DNA from: Bretschneidera sinensis
Lineage: Eukaryota > Streptophyta > Magnoliopsida > Brassicales > Akaniaceae
Direction of reading: 5' to 3'
DNA: 64,000 nt
Assembly (NCBI GenBank): GCA_023935145.1
Contig: CM043698.1
Span: forward strand, 37,029,501-37,093,500
Numbering within the stretch: position 1 is the first letter of the stretch; each line of letters starts with the position of its first letter. The notes beneath the pieces are model-generated. The model searched no databases, was not told where the DNA came from, and saw nothing but the letters and a program-made list of their open reading frames with translations. Both the position numbers and the translations under genes were made by a program. Positions 21,506 through 34,900 of the stretch are shown here, in pieces.

Positions 21506-23406
21506 ATACTAGTTCTCTTTTCATAATAAATTAGAGTTTTTTACATAATAAATTTTGTAATTTCAATTGGTTAGGATGTAATATTCTTTAAGCATTATTT
21601 ATAAATAAATTCTCTTAAAAATTTAATAACATAAAAAAATTGTTCATGATTTTTTTTATTATCACAAGAAAAAATTTGTTTTTTACAATTGAAAATAATT
21701 TTTTTTACTATTAAAGATTAGAAAAAAAAACATGCCTGTGAAAAATTCGTAAAAATTATTAATTTTTTTATTACCACAAGAAAAAAAAATTCGACAATTA
21801 TTAAAGATTGAAAAACTAAAAAAATAATATGTGAAAATTCGTAAAAATTATTGAATATTTTTCAAATGGTTTATAAAATTTATTAAACGTCAGAATGATT
21901 CAACTTCAAGCCCAAATAAATACAACTAAATGGTGAAGCTAATGAAAACTCACAATATGATGATGATGTTTGGTAAAGTATATAAGCTTTGATTAAAGCT
22001 ACAAGGTGTGAATACGTTCTCAAACATAGTCTATGCTAATAGGATAAATCACGAGATTTATTATGTAAAATAGATCAAACTATCACGTTGTGCATGTATT
22101 TTAAACTTATTTATATTTAGGAGTGTTCATTATATGGATAAAACTGATTAATCGATCTTTTCGAATCAATTTAGTTAAAATGATTCGATTAATCAGTTAA
22201 ATCGATATAAAAACGGTTAACTAAATAAGATATATCGATTAATTGGTCAGTTAGCTGTTAAGTTTTTTAACTGTTTTGATCGTTTAATTGATTAAAAAAT
22301 TAATTAATATTTATAATATATTAAATGTAAACATAATATGTAAAAAAACATAATAAATTAAAATTTTTAAGTATAAATAAGTTTTATATACTATATTATA
22401 AATTATAAATTATATAAATAATATCAATTAATCAATAATATCGATTGAAATTAATTGTATCGACTAAAATCTAAATGTTTAAATGAATTCGATAAAAATA
22501 ATTTTAAAAAATTTGACCGAAAGTTGATTAAAATTTCAAACAGATCGTTTTGACCGCACGTTGTTTATGTTAACGTTGAGTTTTGAATTGTTAGTATGAG
22601 GGAGTTGAGGGGATCTGGATCGTTGGATAGAGGGAGTATTTTAGATGGGCGCCACGTACTGTTAGTGGAAACAGCATTCATGTTGAAATTGGATTTTTTG
22701 AAGGACCACGTGGACGGCTGAGATAAAGACGAATGGTTAACGTGGCATGAGAATTCGAATACGAGCAAAGGTTTTGGCTGGGGATGTGTGCACATGTTGG
22801 ATAAGGATCCTATCCTGATGATGAAAAAAATTGAATAATGTGAGGTCATCTTATTGACTAGTCTTTGTGCCCTTTGCAGGACTGAGGAGAGGCATAACAA
22901 AGATAAATTCGATCACGAACCACTAAACCAAATCTATGAGCAGATCAGACTTTAGGCCCGGGCTGATCATGTTGGGCTTAAAAGAATGATGCAGAGGACC
23001 ACGGCCCATAAATAATGGATTATAGATCCATAACCCATAACCCATAACAATTTATAGCCCATTAATCTCATCCCAAGTTTATAAGTCGAATTCAGCCCAT
23101 CTCAAAGCCCAACCAATATGCAACCCCTGCAAAACAAAAATCGATGATCAGCATTATCGTGTGAAAATATAAAAATACTCTGGTAAAAACATCCATAGAG
23201 TTAAAGTCTCTTCAGAACGCAGTGACTGGTACAGTCTCACCGCCCACCGAGCACCATTTTTTTAATAAAAAAGAAAAATTGTATATTAACTAATCAATTG
23301 ACTTCTAGCAGACTGTTCACAGATCAGGGAAGATCAAACCAAAGCAAAAGAGAAAAAAAAAAAAGGAAGCTGACTCTGAAAGAGAAGAAGATCGAGAGAG
23401 AAGAGA
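21506..23406. other. Region between the transposon and the LRR gene
   Basis: There is no gene. 21506-22560 is AT-rich and contains a degenerate repeat of TTAATCGAT-type motifs (22130-22520). 22560-22900 is less AT-rich and carries a G-box cluster. 22900-23400 is the LRR promoter and leader. Before the transposon inserted, this would have been the shared upstream region of the divergent PP2C (-) and LRR (+) genes. Confidence 0.6.
22652..22746. promoter_or_regulatory. G-box/ABRE cluster between PP2C and LRR genes
   Basis: Three ACGT-core motifs occur within 95 bp: CCACGTAC (22652), a perfect palindromic CCACGTGG (22706-22713) and AACGTGGC (22739-22746). Such motifs bind bZIP/ABF and bHLH factors, and paired ABREs are usual in ABA-responsive promoters. 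Removing the 5.85-kb transposon would place this cluster about 1.2 kb upstream of the PP2C ATG. It also lies about 0.7 kb upstream of the LRR start, so either gene could use it. Confidence 0.45.
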
Positions 23407-26400
23407 ATGGAAATGGAAGGAGAGAGCCGGTTGGTCCGTCTGTGCATGGAGGAAGCTTGCCGAAGCAGAGAGAGCGTAGAGAAATGGAGGAGGCAGAGGA
23501 GGAGCGTCGAGCGGTTGCCATCTCACCTCGCCGACGCTCTCCTTCGATGCCTCCTCCATCGCCGCCTCCTTTTCCCTTCCTTGCTCGAGTACGCTCTTTC
23601 TTTTCATTTTCCTTTTTTCATAACTCTGTTTGGTTGCTGTCTTCCTGAGAAAACGAAGGAGAAATGAAATAGGAAGTTTTATAAATTTTGGACCTGTATA
23701 GTGTTTTCTCTTTGGCTCTTGAGAAAGCGGAGACGATAGGATCGGAATATGCCTGATCTTGGATTCAAATCGATTTTATTTTGTAGTTATTATTGATGTT
23801 CTAAATCTTGATCTGAGATTGAATTGAGCTTAATTTTTGTTATTTTGATATGTTCGATTAGTAACTACTCAGGTAATTGCTAGAATTACTAATTACATAT
23901 AGTTTGGGAGGTAGTTGAAGTTTATATATTGGCAATGAAGTTGGTGTGGCTTGAATTTGAGAGTTTATAATGGAGGATGCTGAAGCAGATTAGTATTTTA
24001 GATTCGAGATATGATTTCCTCTTTTATTAATTTTACCTTCATCAGATTCTTAGTCATTATAAAGAATAGTGACTTCATTTTATCTTCATTTCATAAAGTG
24101 TTTCCATTCATTTCTGTAGATATTTTACGTGCAAATGCTAAATGAACTTGTGGTAGCTCAAAGTGATATGTAATTCAATGAAAATCAGCTTGAGATCTGC
24201 ATAATTAATCATTCCATGTTTCTGCTAAGATGTGGAGATTTAACATTACAAAGCTTATAGTTTATTCTGCATTTGACACTGGCGAAAAATAAAAGTGAAA
24301 TGATGGCAATATTATTCTGAACAAAAGTAAATGAAGTTGACAATTGACTCACAGAAAGCCATCACAATTCTTAATCTGAACCGGTTGCGATTTTTTTTCT
24401 GTGCTTGGTACTAAATGTAAGGTAATGAAGGATTTTCCTCCTTTGTGTTGTAATACAATAGGAATCCTCTCACAGGGATGAAGAGGCTGTGGTGTCTGTC
24501 ATTAATTCTTGGTCATTGTTAAACTAGACTTGCTCTTGCAGAGTTTTCAAACATAACGTGGAGGAGATTAATCTCAGAGGTGAGAACTCTGTGGATGCAG
24601 AATGGATGGCATACTTAGGGGCCTTTCGCTACCTGCGCAATCTGAATCTAGCGGATTGCCATAGAATCACTAGTTCTGCCCTTTGGGCTATAACAGGTAT
24701 AGTTATAGGAAAATTAGTTCTATTTTTGTCGGGTAGCTCATGTCATCCTCCATGTAAAACATGTTGTACTTGCTGAAAGTGCAAACTGATGGGTTATGGT
24801 TTGCATGTGTGAAGATGGGTCTTTAGACAAACTGTGCTTAATCTCCTTAAAGAGCATATTTTTTCTTCTTGGTTGGCTTCTTGATTTTAAAATTCTAGCA
24901 GGTTCAGATTCTTTCTATGATTAATTATTGGAGTTGGTATAATTTTCTTACATATGTCTGCGTTTTCCATCTTTTAGGATTGACTAGTGTAAAGGAGGTG
25001 GACCTTTCTAGATGCTTGAAGGTTAGTGATGCTGGCATTAGGCATCTTCTATCAATTCCAACATTGGAAAAACTATGGATTTCAGAAACGGGGTTGACTG
25101 CGGATGGGGTTGCAGTCCTCTCTTCACTTAAGAAATTGTCTCTCCTGGATTTGGGTGGTTTACCTGTCACTGATCTGGCACTTAATTCCCTACAGGTACT
25201 CTATTATCAGTAATTTTTGCATATTATTTTTATAATTTACTCTTTGGTATTTACATGTCCTTTTTTCTTGCTTGACTATAACTGCCCAACTAATGCCCAT
25301 TCCATGTATCCCATAGCCTGGATGATTACATTCTCATTTAACATCTTGGAAATAAGTGAGTCTGATTAAGTGTAATAAACCATGGTTGTCTTCCACAAAG
25401 AACTGATCGAACACATCCAGAACATTTATGCATGCTATTTACAAAGACTTGATTGAGAACTCAATTGACGTGTTGGAAAAATCACAGATTTTCCAATCTC
25501 TATCTTGTTGACCGATTTGCTTGAATTCTTTCAAAGAGTGATGAGTATGTGGTTAAAACTTGAAATTGATCCTATTGTCTCATCTCGATTTCATTAACCT
25601 GGCAAATAGAGTTAAACCGAAAGATCAAGCTGGTACAACACACCTTCAACTCAAACTGCTACAGGACAGATTTCACGTCCATGTCATGAATCAATTTGCT
25701 GGATTGTGGTAGCAAGTTCTTTGTGTCTGAATTTAATAATTCTGCCAATATACAGTTGCCTTCAAGGAGTTATTAAAATTAGATGATCTTAGTCATCTTT
25801 GAAATTCTGTTGAATATGATTATTATGTTTTGATTTGGGATGTTTTATGTTTAAAAACATTGCTTTTCTGAGATGTATCGCCAGCTACCACTCAGTAGAG
25901 GAAACACTCAGGTTAAAATGATGTGTAATGATTATTGTTTGTTTTAGGTACTGACAAAGCTACAATACCTTGACCTTTGGGGGAGCAAAATAACCGACAA
26001 AGGCGCTGCAGTTCTTCACAAGTTCCCCAAGTTGAGCTTTCTCAATCTAGCTTGGACCAACGTTACAAAGTTGCCAAATATGCCTTCTATTGAATGCTTA
26101 AACTTGAGTAATTGTACCATAAACTCTATACTTGAAGGCGATGGTGATAAAGCTCCTTTAGCAAAGCTTATTCTCTCTGGAGTTACTTTTATAAATGAGG
26201 CAGAAGCCTTTTTATATATTGAAACAAGTTTCCTATCCTTGTTGGATGTATCCAACTCTTCCCTCCAAAAGTTCTGCTTCTTGCCTCATATGAATGTGCT
26301 GGAACATTTAGATCTCAACTCTAGCGCGATGGGGGATGATTTGATTGAATTGGTTGCATGCATGGGAGCAAATTTGAGAAATCTAAACCTCAACAACACG

Positions 26401-27440
26401 AGAGTCAGCTCTGCTGGAGTAGAGATTTTAGCTGGACATGTTCCATATCTTGAAATTTTATCTCTATCACACACGTCAGTAGATGATGTTGCCATCTCAT
26501 ATATCAGCATGATGCCTTCAATTAAGGTTATTGACCTAAGCAATACAAACATTAAAGGTATGGAGTCTTTAAAGCTATCAGATTTATTTAAAAATCATTA
26601 ACATTTTGCAAATTATAACATTCATGGTTTGTAACAAACGGAGTGATTCCTTTTCATGATTTTGAGTTTCTGTGCTTTTGTTTTCTTTATGGTTATATCG
26701 TTCTAAGTTGCATCAATTTCTATCTGAACTTCCAGGTTTCATTCACCAGGCAGGCGCTGAGCCGGACTTGGTTCCTTCTTTGACGGCACTGCAAAATCTT
26801 AATCATTTGGAAAGATTGAATTTGGAGCAGACCCAAGTTAGGGACGCAGCTCTGTACCCTTTATCAAGCTTCAAAGAATTAAGTCATTTATATCTCAAAA
26901 GTGCTTCCCTTACAGATGACTCTCTGTCCTATTTATCCTCTCTCCCAAAGCTGGCAAATCTTAGCATTCAAGATGCTGTATTGACAAATTATGGGCTCGA
27001 CTCATTAGGACCCCGAGCAGCATTAAAGATGTTGGACTTGAGAGGTTGTTGGCTCTTAACTGAGGATGCTATCTCATTATTGTGTAAGAGATATCCTCAA
27101 ATTGAAGTAAGGCATGAACTTGCTCGGGTCTCTCTGTCTGATCAAAATAGCCCTAATTGCGCATCTTCATCACGAATATCCTTGAAGACTAAACAAGTGA
27201 ACAAGAAGCAAGAAAAACTGCCTATGGTTCAGTGTTTTATAGGTTGCAATATTTTTGCAGTAATTTTTTATTAGTTGCAAGCTTTATACATTTTCATCTA
27301 ATTCTCTTTGTTCGTTTCTCAAAACAGATCAAAGATTGAAGTATAGCATAGAGGAGCTGCTTTCGCTGCAGTATTCAGCTCTATCTCTTGTGTCTCCTCA
27401 TGATAGAGGCATTGTGATACCCAAGATGGAGTCGGATTGA
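23407..27440 (+). CDS. Leucine-rich repeat (RNI-like) protein
   Basis: Six exons: 23407-23588, 24542-24696, 24978-25195, 25948-26557, 26736-27242, 27328-27440, encoding 594 residues with all junctions in frame. The N-terminus (VEKWRRQRRSVERLPSHLAD, then a leucine/arginine-rich helix) is typical of a conserved plant family. It is followed by about a dozen LRRs of the cysteine-containing/RNI type, for example VDLSRCLKVSDAGIRHL, LDLWGSKITDKGAAVL and LNLEQTQVRDAALYPL. There is no signal peptide, transmembrane segment or kinase domain, and I see no F-box, so it is likely an intracellular protein-interaction scaffold of unknown partner. It resembles the LRR protein next to LACS4 in Arabidopsis (At4g23840, from memory). 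Confidence 0.92.
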
Positions 27441-28954
27441 AAGTTTCAGCCCTTTGTCCTTCCATGTAGAATCTATTTCTTTTTGTACGTTGGTGGGGAG
27501 AGAAATCAAACCCGGGCCTCTTATATGAAAAACCCGGTGGTGATCACTATGCCAAGAGACCCAGGTAATTGTTGTCTGTATTTTGTTCACTGTAATTATA
27601 GTCTAGGGTTATTATATTTTCTCTTTCGTTCGTTGGCAATAATTCTTAAACCATTTGTTCCAATTTGAAACAAAATGAAGTACGGATTAACATTTGAGAC
27701 GTAGAGGAGAGCAATTCTTCTCATGTTATAAAAAATCATGTAAGTTTGCTTACAATTCGATATGTGCAAACGATCGCCCCTCTTTTTATAATAATTGTAT
27801 TCTCTTTTAGGAAATTGAGGAACATGTGACTGGTAGAGCTACAGTCATGGTCGGTTTATTTCAAATATATATTCAATTTAACTGTGATGACAACATGTTA
27901 TTACTATTATGAATTTACATTGCACATCATTGTTCTATTGAATGTTTGTTGGTTTATACAATTGTGATGAATAAATTGTATTTTAGCGCAATGTGACAGG
28001 TATGGAGAAACGGGAGAGTATTGAAGTTGAAATGCGACTTCGACTATGTTTTTTTAATTCGTATTTTTATCAGAACTTCTATGGGAATGCAATGTCCAAA
28101 GATGCCATATAGGAATAAGCACAAACATGTAGTTTCGACACAACACAGTTGAGTCAAGTCTATGGTACCTTTGAAAGAAAACAATTTGCCTTATATATAT
28201 TTTGTGATAGAACACATTTTTATGATAAAATTATATTTCTGGTGGTAAAAACAAAAAAAAATGATGTTAAAAAAACAATTTTACCATCAAAAGTATATTT
28301 TTATCACACAAGGGAAATTTTGTTTTTCTATTGCAAAGGTACCGGAGAAATAAAACAGCCAAACTAAAAGAATAACAGAGCTCAAATTTAACCCCAAACC
28401 ATATGGCAACGCTAGGTGATTGTTGCCAGGTCAATCCACCAAACATACTTCACATAATGCAATCTCCAAAGACCTCAAAGGCCTAATTGTGTTCCCTTTA
28501 TTTTATGGTGTAAGTTGTTTATCCACTCTAGGCTCAGCACATACTCCTAACAGCTAATTAGGTTGAAACGAAACTTTTTGACAGATGTTCGTCATAGCAA
28601 TGACTTCGTAGCACAGTGGTGCAAATGGCAGAGAGGCGCAATATCAGCTATCAATTTCTGAACATAAAACATGAGATTCGAGAAAGAAAAGGGTCACTAT
28701 GAAATTACAATAATTTGCTCCCATATCAAATTACAACATACAAGTTTATTTATTGAATAACACGTAGTACGTTGTTGATATTAGCTTCTTTTACATGAAA
28801 CACATTCTATCAAAGTACACAAATTTAGACTTAAAAATATTCAGATGGTTTATGAGAAGCCATATGTACAGTCAAAGAAAGGAAAGTAAAAGCAACGCTC
28901 AACTAGCAATAGTAAACAAGAGATTTAACCTCTAGGGTCATCCAAAAGCATCCT
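27441..28954. other. Gap between convergent LRR and LACS genes
   Basis: This contains the 3' UTRs of both genes. Around 27480-27570 a stretch (GGAGAGAAATCAAACCCGGG...AACCCGGTGGTGATCACTA) resembles a dispersed plant repeat with a tRNA-like B-box, but I cannot delimit it. No gene is seen. Confidence 0.55.
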
Positions 28955-31900
28955 TTAGGCTCTAGGCTTGTTTGCGCTTTTGTACATGTTGTCAATAACA
29001 TTCTGTTCACAAAAGTTTGGGGGTTATGGTCAGTCCAGGAGCTGAAAATATACATGCTGTAAGAAATACGGTTATTTAAGGAATCCACTGAAAAAACTAA
29101 GAGGAATTACCTGATAGTATTTCTGCAACTGAGGCCTCTTCTTCTTATATGTTGGGGTAAGGAGGTCCCGTTCCATGTCAAACGGCTCCGGGTCCAAGTG
29201 AACAGCTTTAATAAATTCAAAACCCTTCAACTGCAAAAAAAATAATAAAATTCTTATAATAACTTTCCAAAATCAATTTTTTTTCCCTTGGGAAAACCTT
29301 ATTTACTGACAAATCAGAAACAAGGTACAAGTAATAAAAGCAAGCATGAACCTTTTTCTCTTTTCCAATCTTAGCGAGCTCCCCAAGTATGTGTTCTTTC
29401 GCCTTAGGGTTTTTACAAATGGCATCAAAGTCCCCATTTACACCGTTCTCTTCAGCCCAGCGTTCAAGTGCTTGCTTATTAGGATTAGCAACAGCAACTA
29501 GGAAGGATTCAAAGCTGTTGCCATAAATCCATATCTGAAATTGACAGACAGGAATTAATTACAAAGAAAAAGCTACTGCAGATCACTTATCAAAAAAGAA
29601 AAGGCAACTGCAGTTTTCCACAGGGAAAATAACACAGTTTTGGAAAAGATAAGCTATTTTCTTATCACCAAAGTAAACCTTCACATTGAATTTATACTAG
29701 CGAAAGACACAAAACCAATATCCGATAGAAAATTACAATCTGAATACAAATAACGTACAACAGCAGAAAGCATACCGAATCAATATCAGATACAAGACCA
29801 TAGATATTCTCCAAGTTTTCAACTGCAACATATTCTCCTTGTGAAAGCTTGAAAATGTTTTTCTTACGGTCAACTATTTTCATGCTTCCATTCGGTTGCC
29901 ACTCACCAATATCCCCTGATGCAAAGATAGAAAGGAACAAGGTTGACCAAGTGAAAATTTAATGATACAAAAGAACAACAGTAAAATTAAGAAGATAAAG
30001 ATTTGGGCAAACCTGTATGGAGCCAACCATCAATCAGGACCTCTTTGGTGAGGTCTTCGCGTTTGTAGTATCCTGAAAATAGGGTATTTCCCCTAATACA
30101 AATTTCTCCACGTGGTGTACTTGCAAGAGCATCATATCCCATCTCAGGAACAGATTCAAGGCATATATCCACATTTGGTACTGGTGGGCCCACTGTGCCA
30201 ACCATTGACAATTCATTTGGCAGCGAGACGAAAGACCCCGCGCAACTTTCGGTTAGACCTACATAAATAGCAGAATAATCAGATTATGAGCGTCCATGCA
30301 TAGCAGCAAGTAGACACAATCAAGCTGGGGAAAAAAAGAAAAGAAAAGTAGACTGTAACATCTATTCTTACAGACAGCATACCGTATCCTTGTAGAACAT
30401 GACAACATGTCACCACTCGCAGGAAAGCTTCAACATGATTAGCAAGAGGTGCTGCCCCAGATAGAATAAGACGCACATTTCCTCCCAATCCTTCCTTTAC
30501 CTGAAAAAATAGCAAGTAAATGAGACAGGGATTATAAGAACAGGATTTTCACTGGTTCTGGTAGATGTTGAGTTTCGGGTGAGGGTTGAGGCAGAGGGAA
30601 GAGAGAGAATGGAGAATTATTTCACCTTACTAAATACAATTTTGTCACAAATCGGAGCTGCCTCTCCATGTTTATGCCCTTTCCTCATGTTACGTAATTT
30701 ACTACATCAATATCAAAACATATGTCAAAACAGAATTGCCAAAATAGCAACATAGATAACTTAACGCAGCAATAAGTTCCAAACAAGTTACAAACGACGT
30801 ATAATCATAGTTGTCAAATCTTGAACTGTAATTCTATTTTTATGAATCGTGAATCGAACCATAAGATTCGATTCCATTTTAAAAAAATATAATAAAATAA
30901 TGTTTAAATCTAAAACATAAAATATGTTGAAAACTAAAGCATTCTAATATTTCATATATCAAAATATACTTTACTAATTAATGCACTTAGTCTCTTTACA
31001 ATTTTTACTCAACTATAAACACACAAATGAAATATAAAACCAAAAAATAATAAACAATCGGTAGTCGAGTAACTTAAAACAAATCCCAATAGGAAATAAA
31101 GACTTGAAAACAAATATTTCTTTGTTTATTATTAATACCATGGAAGTGGGGGTGGGGGACCATGGAGTAAATTAAAACAAATGTTTTTTGTCTACGAAGT
31201 ACATTAATACCAATACCCCAGCTTGTCTAGAATCATCAAGCATCAACACACTGTTAGACTTTTAAAACAGTAGCTAGGGGAGTAACTTTTAAAACAGTAC
31301 AGTAACTTTAAAACAGAGCACTGATGAGTGATGGCCAAAAACATAGCCTAAAAGACACTAGAGAAACAGAGAGAGAGAGAGAGGGAGAAACAGATTACCT
31401 ACTGTAGAGCAACTAGAGCAGACAAACCAAAGAGGAAAAGTCCTGGTTTGTTGGCGCATGGTAGAGAAAAACTATTGAACAAAAGAGATGATGGAAGAAA
31501 ACTTATGGGTTTCGCTTGGTATGTTTTTCCAAAGAAAAATTGAAGAAAAAGTTAATTTAAAGGTCTTTTTGTTGTCGGGTCGATCGGACCCGACCCATTT
31601 GTTGTTGATTTTCTACGTTTTAGAATCGAAGATGAATCAATAATTCCATGCGATTCCAAGATTCGCACCATGGAATTGGCGATTCATCGATGATTCTTAC
31701 TAATTTTCAATTCATACATACAATGTGCATCTTTCGGTGACTAAATCGACTAGTGCGAATCATACAATTATGACAACTATTCGTATAATGAACTGGTACA
31801 TAAGAAAATTGAGCAAAGTAATGAATTAAGGCAACAACTCTTTTGAGTATCGATTTAAAAGAATTGAGTTGAGGAACTTGGTGATACATCTATAAGTCAG

Positions 31901-34900
31901 TAATGTGAACTGAAAACAATGTGACTAATCCGTAATTCGTAAGAGTGGTGCATATTTCGAAATAAAATCTCATTATGGCTCATAAGCAAATCAAAACACA
32001 GAATGGAACCTACTACGAGTATGCAAAGTTGAACAGTGTCTTTTTCAAGAAACCCCCTGCAGAAAGCTTCTGCTGCAAACCTGTTGATGCAATCAATTAT
32101 GACACACTTGGATTTAACGAAGACCAAAAAAAATTCTTATACAGAAAAGGAAGACTAAAAAATTTATCATCCAGCATGTCAACCAATACTTTCATCAGCT
32201 TAAGAAAATAAAAAAAGAACTCACTCAGGTCATCAGCAAGTACTCCTGATTCAAAATCATAGTATTTATTCATTTATTTTTTATAAGTATAATATTTATT
32301 TATTTTATGTGTACACATAAGAAATTCTTAATGTCAGAACTTTTTGTAACAAACCCAAAAGCCAAACTGGCCAGAAGTAGACTCCTCACGACATAATTCA
32401 CGTAAGAAGTCTTCAAATAGTAACCTACAGCTTGTAATCTAATTTACAATTGTTTAACACTGTAACCCAAAAGAAGAATTGGCAAAGCCCCACCATTGGT
32501 ACTCTGTATAAACCTTGAAAAATTACAAAAACACCCATATAGTTTGGTGCAAACTACTACTGCACCATGCTATATTAAAAGTATACTAATGCATCCCTAA
32601 ACCGCAAACATGGTTAGTCCATATTGATAAAAAAGTCCCATAGAGGTATGTGAAGGGAGAGCATTTTAATCCGTTAACATTCATGACAAGTGATCATTAT
32701 GAGACCTTTCTGACCAAGGACTAATCACCGTTCTGGTTTAGGGGTGCATTAGTATACTTACAAGAGAACACAGCATGGTGAATCTCCGGCCTTTAATGTG
32801 ATCCATGCAAAAGCACTAGGTCAAGTGATTAAGCTTCTTAGAACATTCAGAAAATATGTGAAAGTTTACCTGAATATACTCTATCTAATACACGGGGAAC
32901 AGCACAGAAAACAGTTGGTTTTAGCTCCCCAATGTCTTCGATCAATAATTTGACATCCTGACAATGTAAAAAGAATGAAAAAAGATGAAACAAATAAACA
33001 TCTATAATATTGAATTCCTATCTGGTAAGAGAATAGTTCGTAATCATACTAACCCCACGCCAGAACCCTATTAAGGCACCATTTTGAATAAAATATTCCT
33101 CAATCACCCGGTCAAAGATGTGCGCAAGAGGAAGAAAAGAAAGATACACGTCCTTTGAGGTCAACTGTAAAATTTTCACAAATGAAAACGGAGTTAAAAA
33201 TGATGTTAAACAGTGAAACTAAAAAAAATGAAGTTTTCTGTTCTGACTCTTATGACTAATGGTTGCACCAATTAAATTTGATGAAGTTGAAAGAAAAAAA
33301 TCACATCCTCGTTCACACTCTGTAGTAGACGTCTGACTCCCGCTATGAGAGTAACAATGCTTTCATTTGAGATCAATACTCCCTTGGGATCACCAGTTGT
33401 TCCACTGGTATACATTATTGTACAGATGTCACTTTTCCTTTTCACTGGAAGATCAAATTGTTTATTTTCACCCTGCAAGCATCATACATCCAGATATTGA
33501 ATCAAAATCAACGGCCACATAAACTATGAATAGAATAAATAAAGCCTTCTTCAGGTTTCTGAACAGTCATGAACATTATGAAACTAGATTAAACTACTAT
33601 CAACTGCAAATGTACTCATAATATTTAATAAATTATAAATCAATCCATAAACAACATTTGAACGAAGTTCCATCGTAATGATATTCCTATAAAACTTTTC
33701 AATTGATATAGTCTAGCTACAAAACTTTTCAGAAGCAAATAACAGACCTAATCCACATGTCATCACAGTTGTCTCATAAACAGCACGTGGTTTGCGAAAA
33801 AATTATCCCAAAATTTATGGACATGAGAGATCACTCATGCAGAGCAAAATAATAGATCCTAAGCTTATAAAACATGTCATCTGCAGCTAGATATTCCTTC
33901 CACGAACTCATAATTAACATGATCAGCAGCTTGCTATTTATTTGCAGCCAGAGTAAGAATACTTACAGCTAACTTTCATGAGAAGAATAGCAAATGAAAG
34001 AAAGTATCCTACCAGTTTCAAAAACTCGTCCCAAGCATATATTGCTAAACCAAACTTCTTAGCTTCTTCTCTTTGTTCAGGTGTAACCTTGCCAAAGCTC
34101 ACAATAGCTGCATTATTAAATATACATATATAGTTATTCATTGATATCTCATGCATAGACAAAAATATATAAATACTCAAAACAAGTATAACTTACTTTT
34201 CAAGTAGTTTGCTGACCTGGGGAATGTTTTAAATAGCTGAATAAGAAAAGATAAACATAGTTAAGAAAGAACATTCCTACTACCAAAAGCATCATAAATG
34301 TCACCAACTTTGCATTACTGCAGCAATCATAGGCTAACATGAACCAATTCAAGTATTACATAAGTACAATGTAATAATAGAAGTGAATTCTGTGAATGAT
34401 AAACCAACTGAAAAACCACCACTCTGCTTTATATACTAAGATTTTAATTTCAATGTCAGTACAGTGTAACAATAACTTAAATAGCTACCCTAAATGTTCC
34501 CATAAGAACCTTAGGAATCCAGATAAAAATGTATATGATGGTTGTACCTCAGGAATCTTTTTCTCCTCTACAAAAGCAATTGAGACCTCTGCATGGCAGA
34601 TAATAAATTCCACAGCACCAGCACCTAATATATACACAAGCCATGGTCAAAATTCATATAAATTTGGCAAGAAACCCAAAGTCGGTCAATATGCATGCAT
34701 ATTACATAAAAACTAACATGAAGAAGCCTAAATCACTTGGAAAATATATGCAGCTGTTGTTTAGTGAAATTCACCACATGCTTGTACAGATACATTCTCA
34801 ACACGAAACGTACATACCTAATGTGTCATATAAAGGAACACAATAGAGCCCATGAGCATTGCAGGCCTGCATCAGTTCTGCAGTGTTAAATATATCTTCA

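Noticed and set aside
22130..22520. Candidate hAT-like element beginning TAGGAGTGTTCA
   Set aside because: Only one end is recognisable; the other end and a target duplication were not found.
22565..22900. 111-aa minus-strand frame upstream of the LRR gene
   Set aside because: No recognisable domain or exon partners; the region looks regulatory (G-box cluster).
23298..23648. Lys/Arg/Glu-rich plus-strand frame overlapping the LRR first exon
   Set aside because: Wrong frame relative to the conserved VEKWRRQRR...LLFPSLLE exon that splices in phase to the LRR exons.
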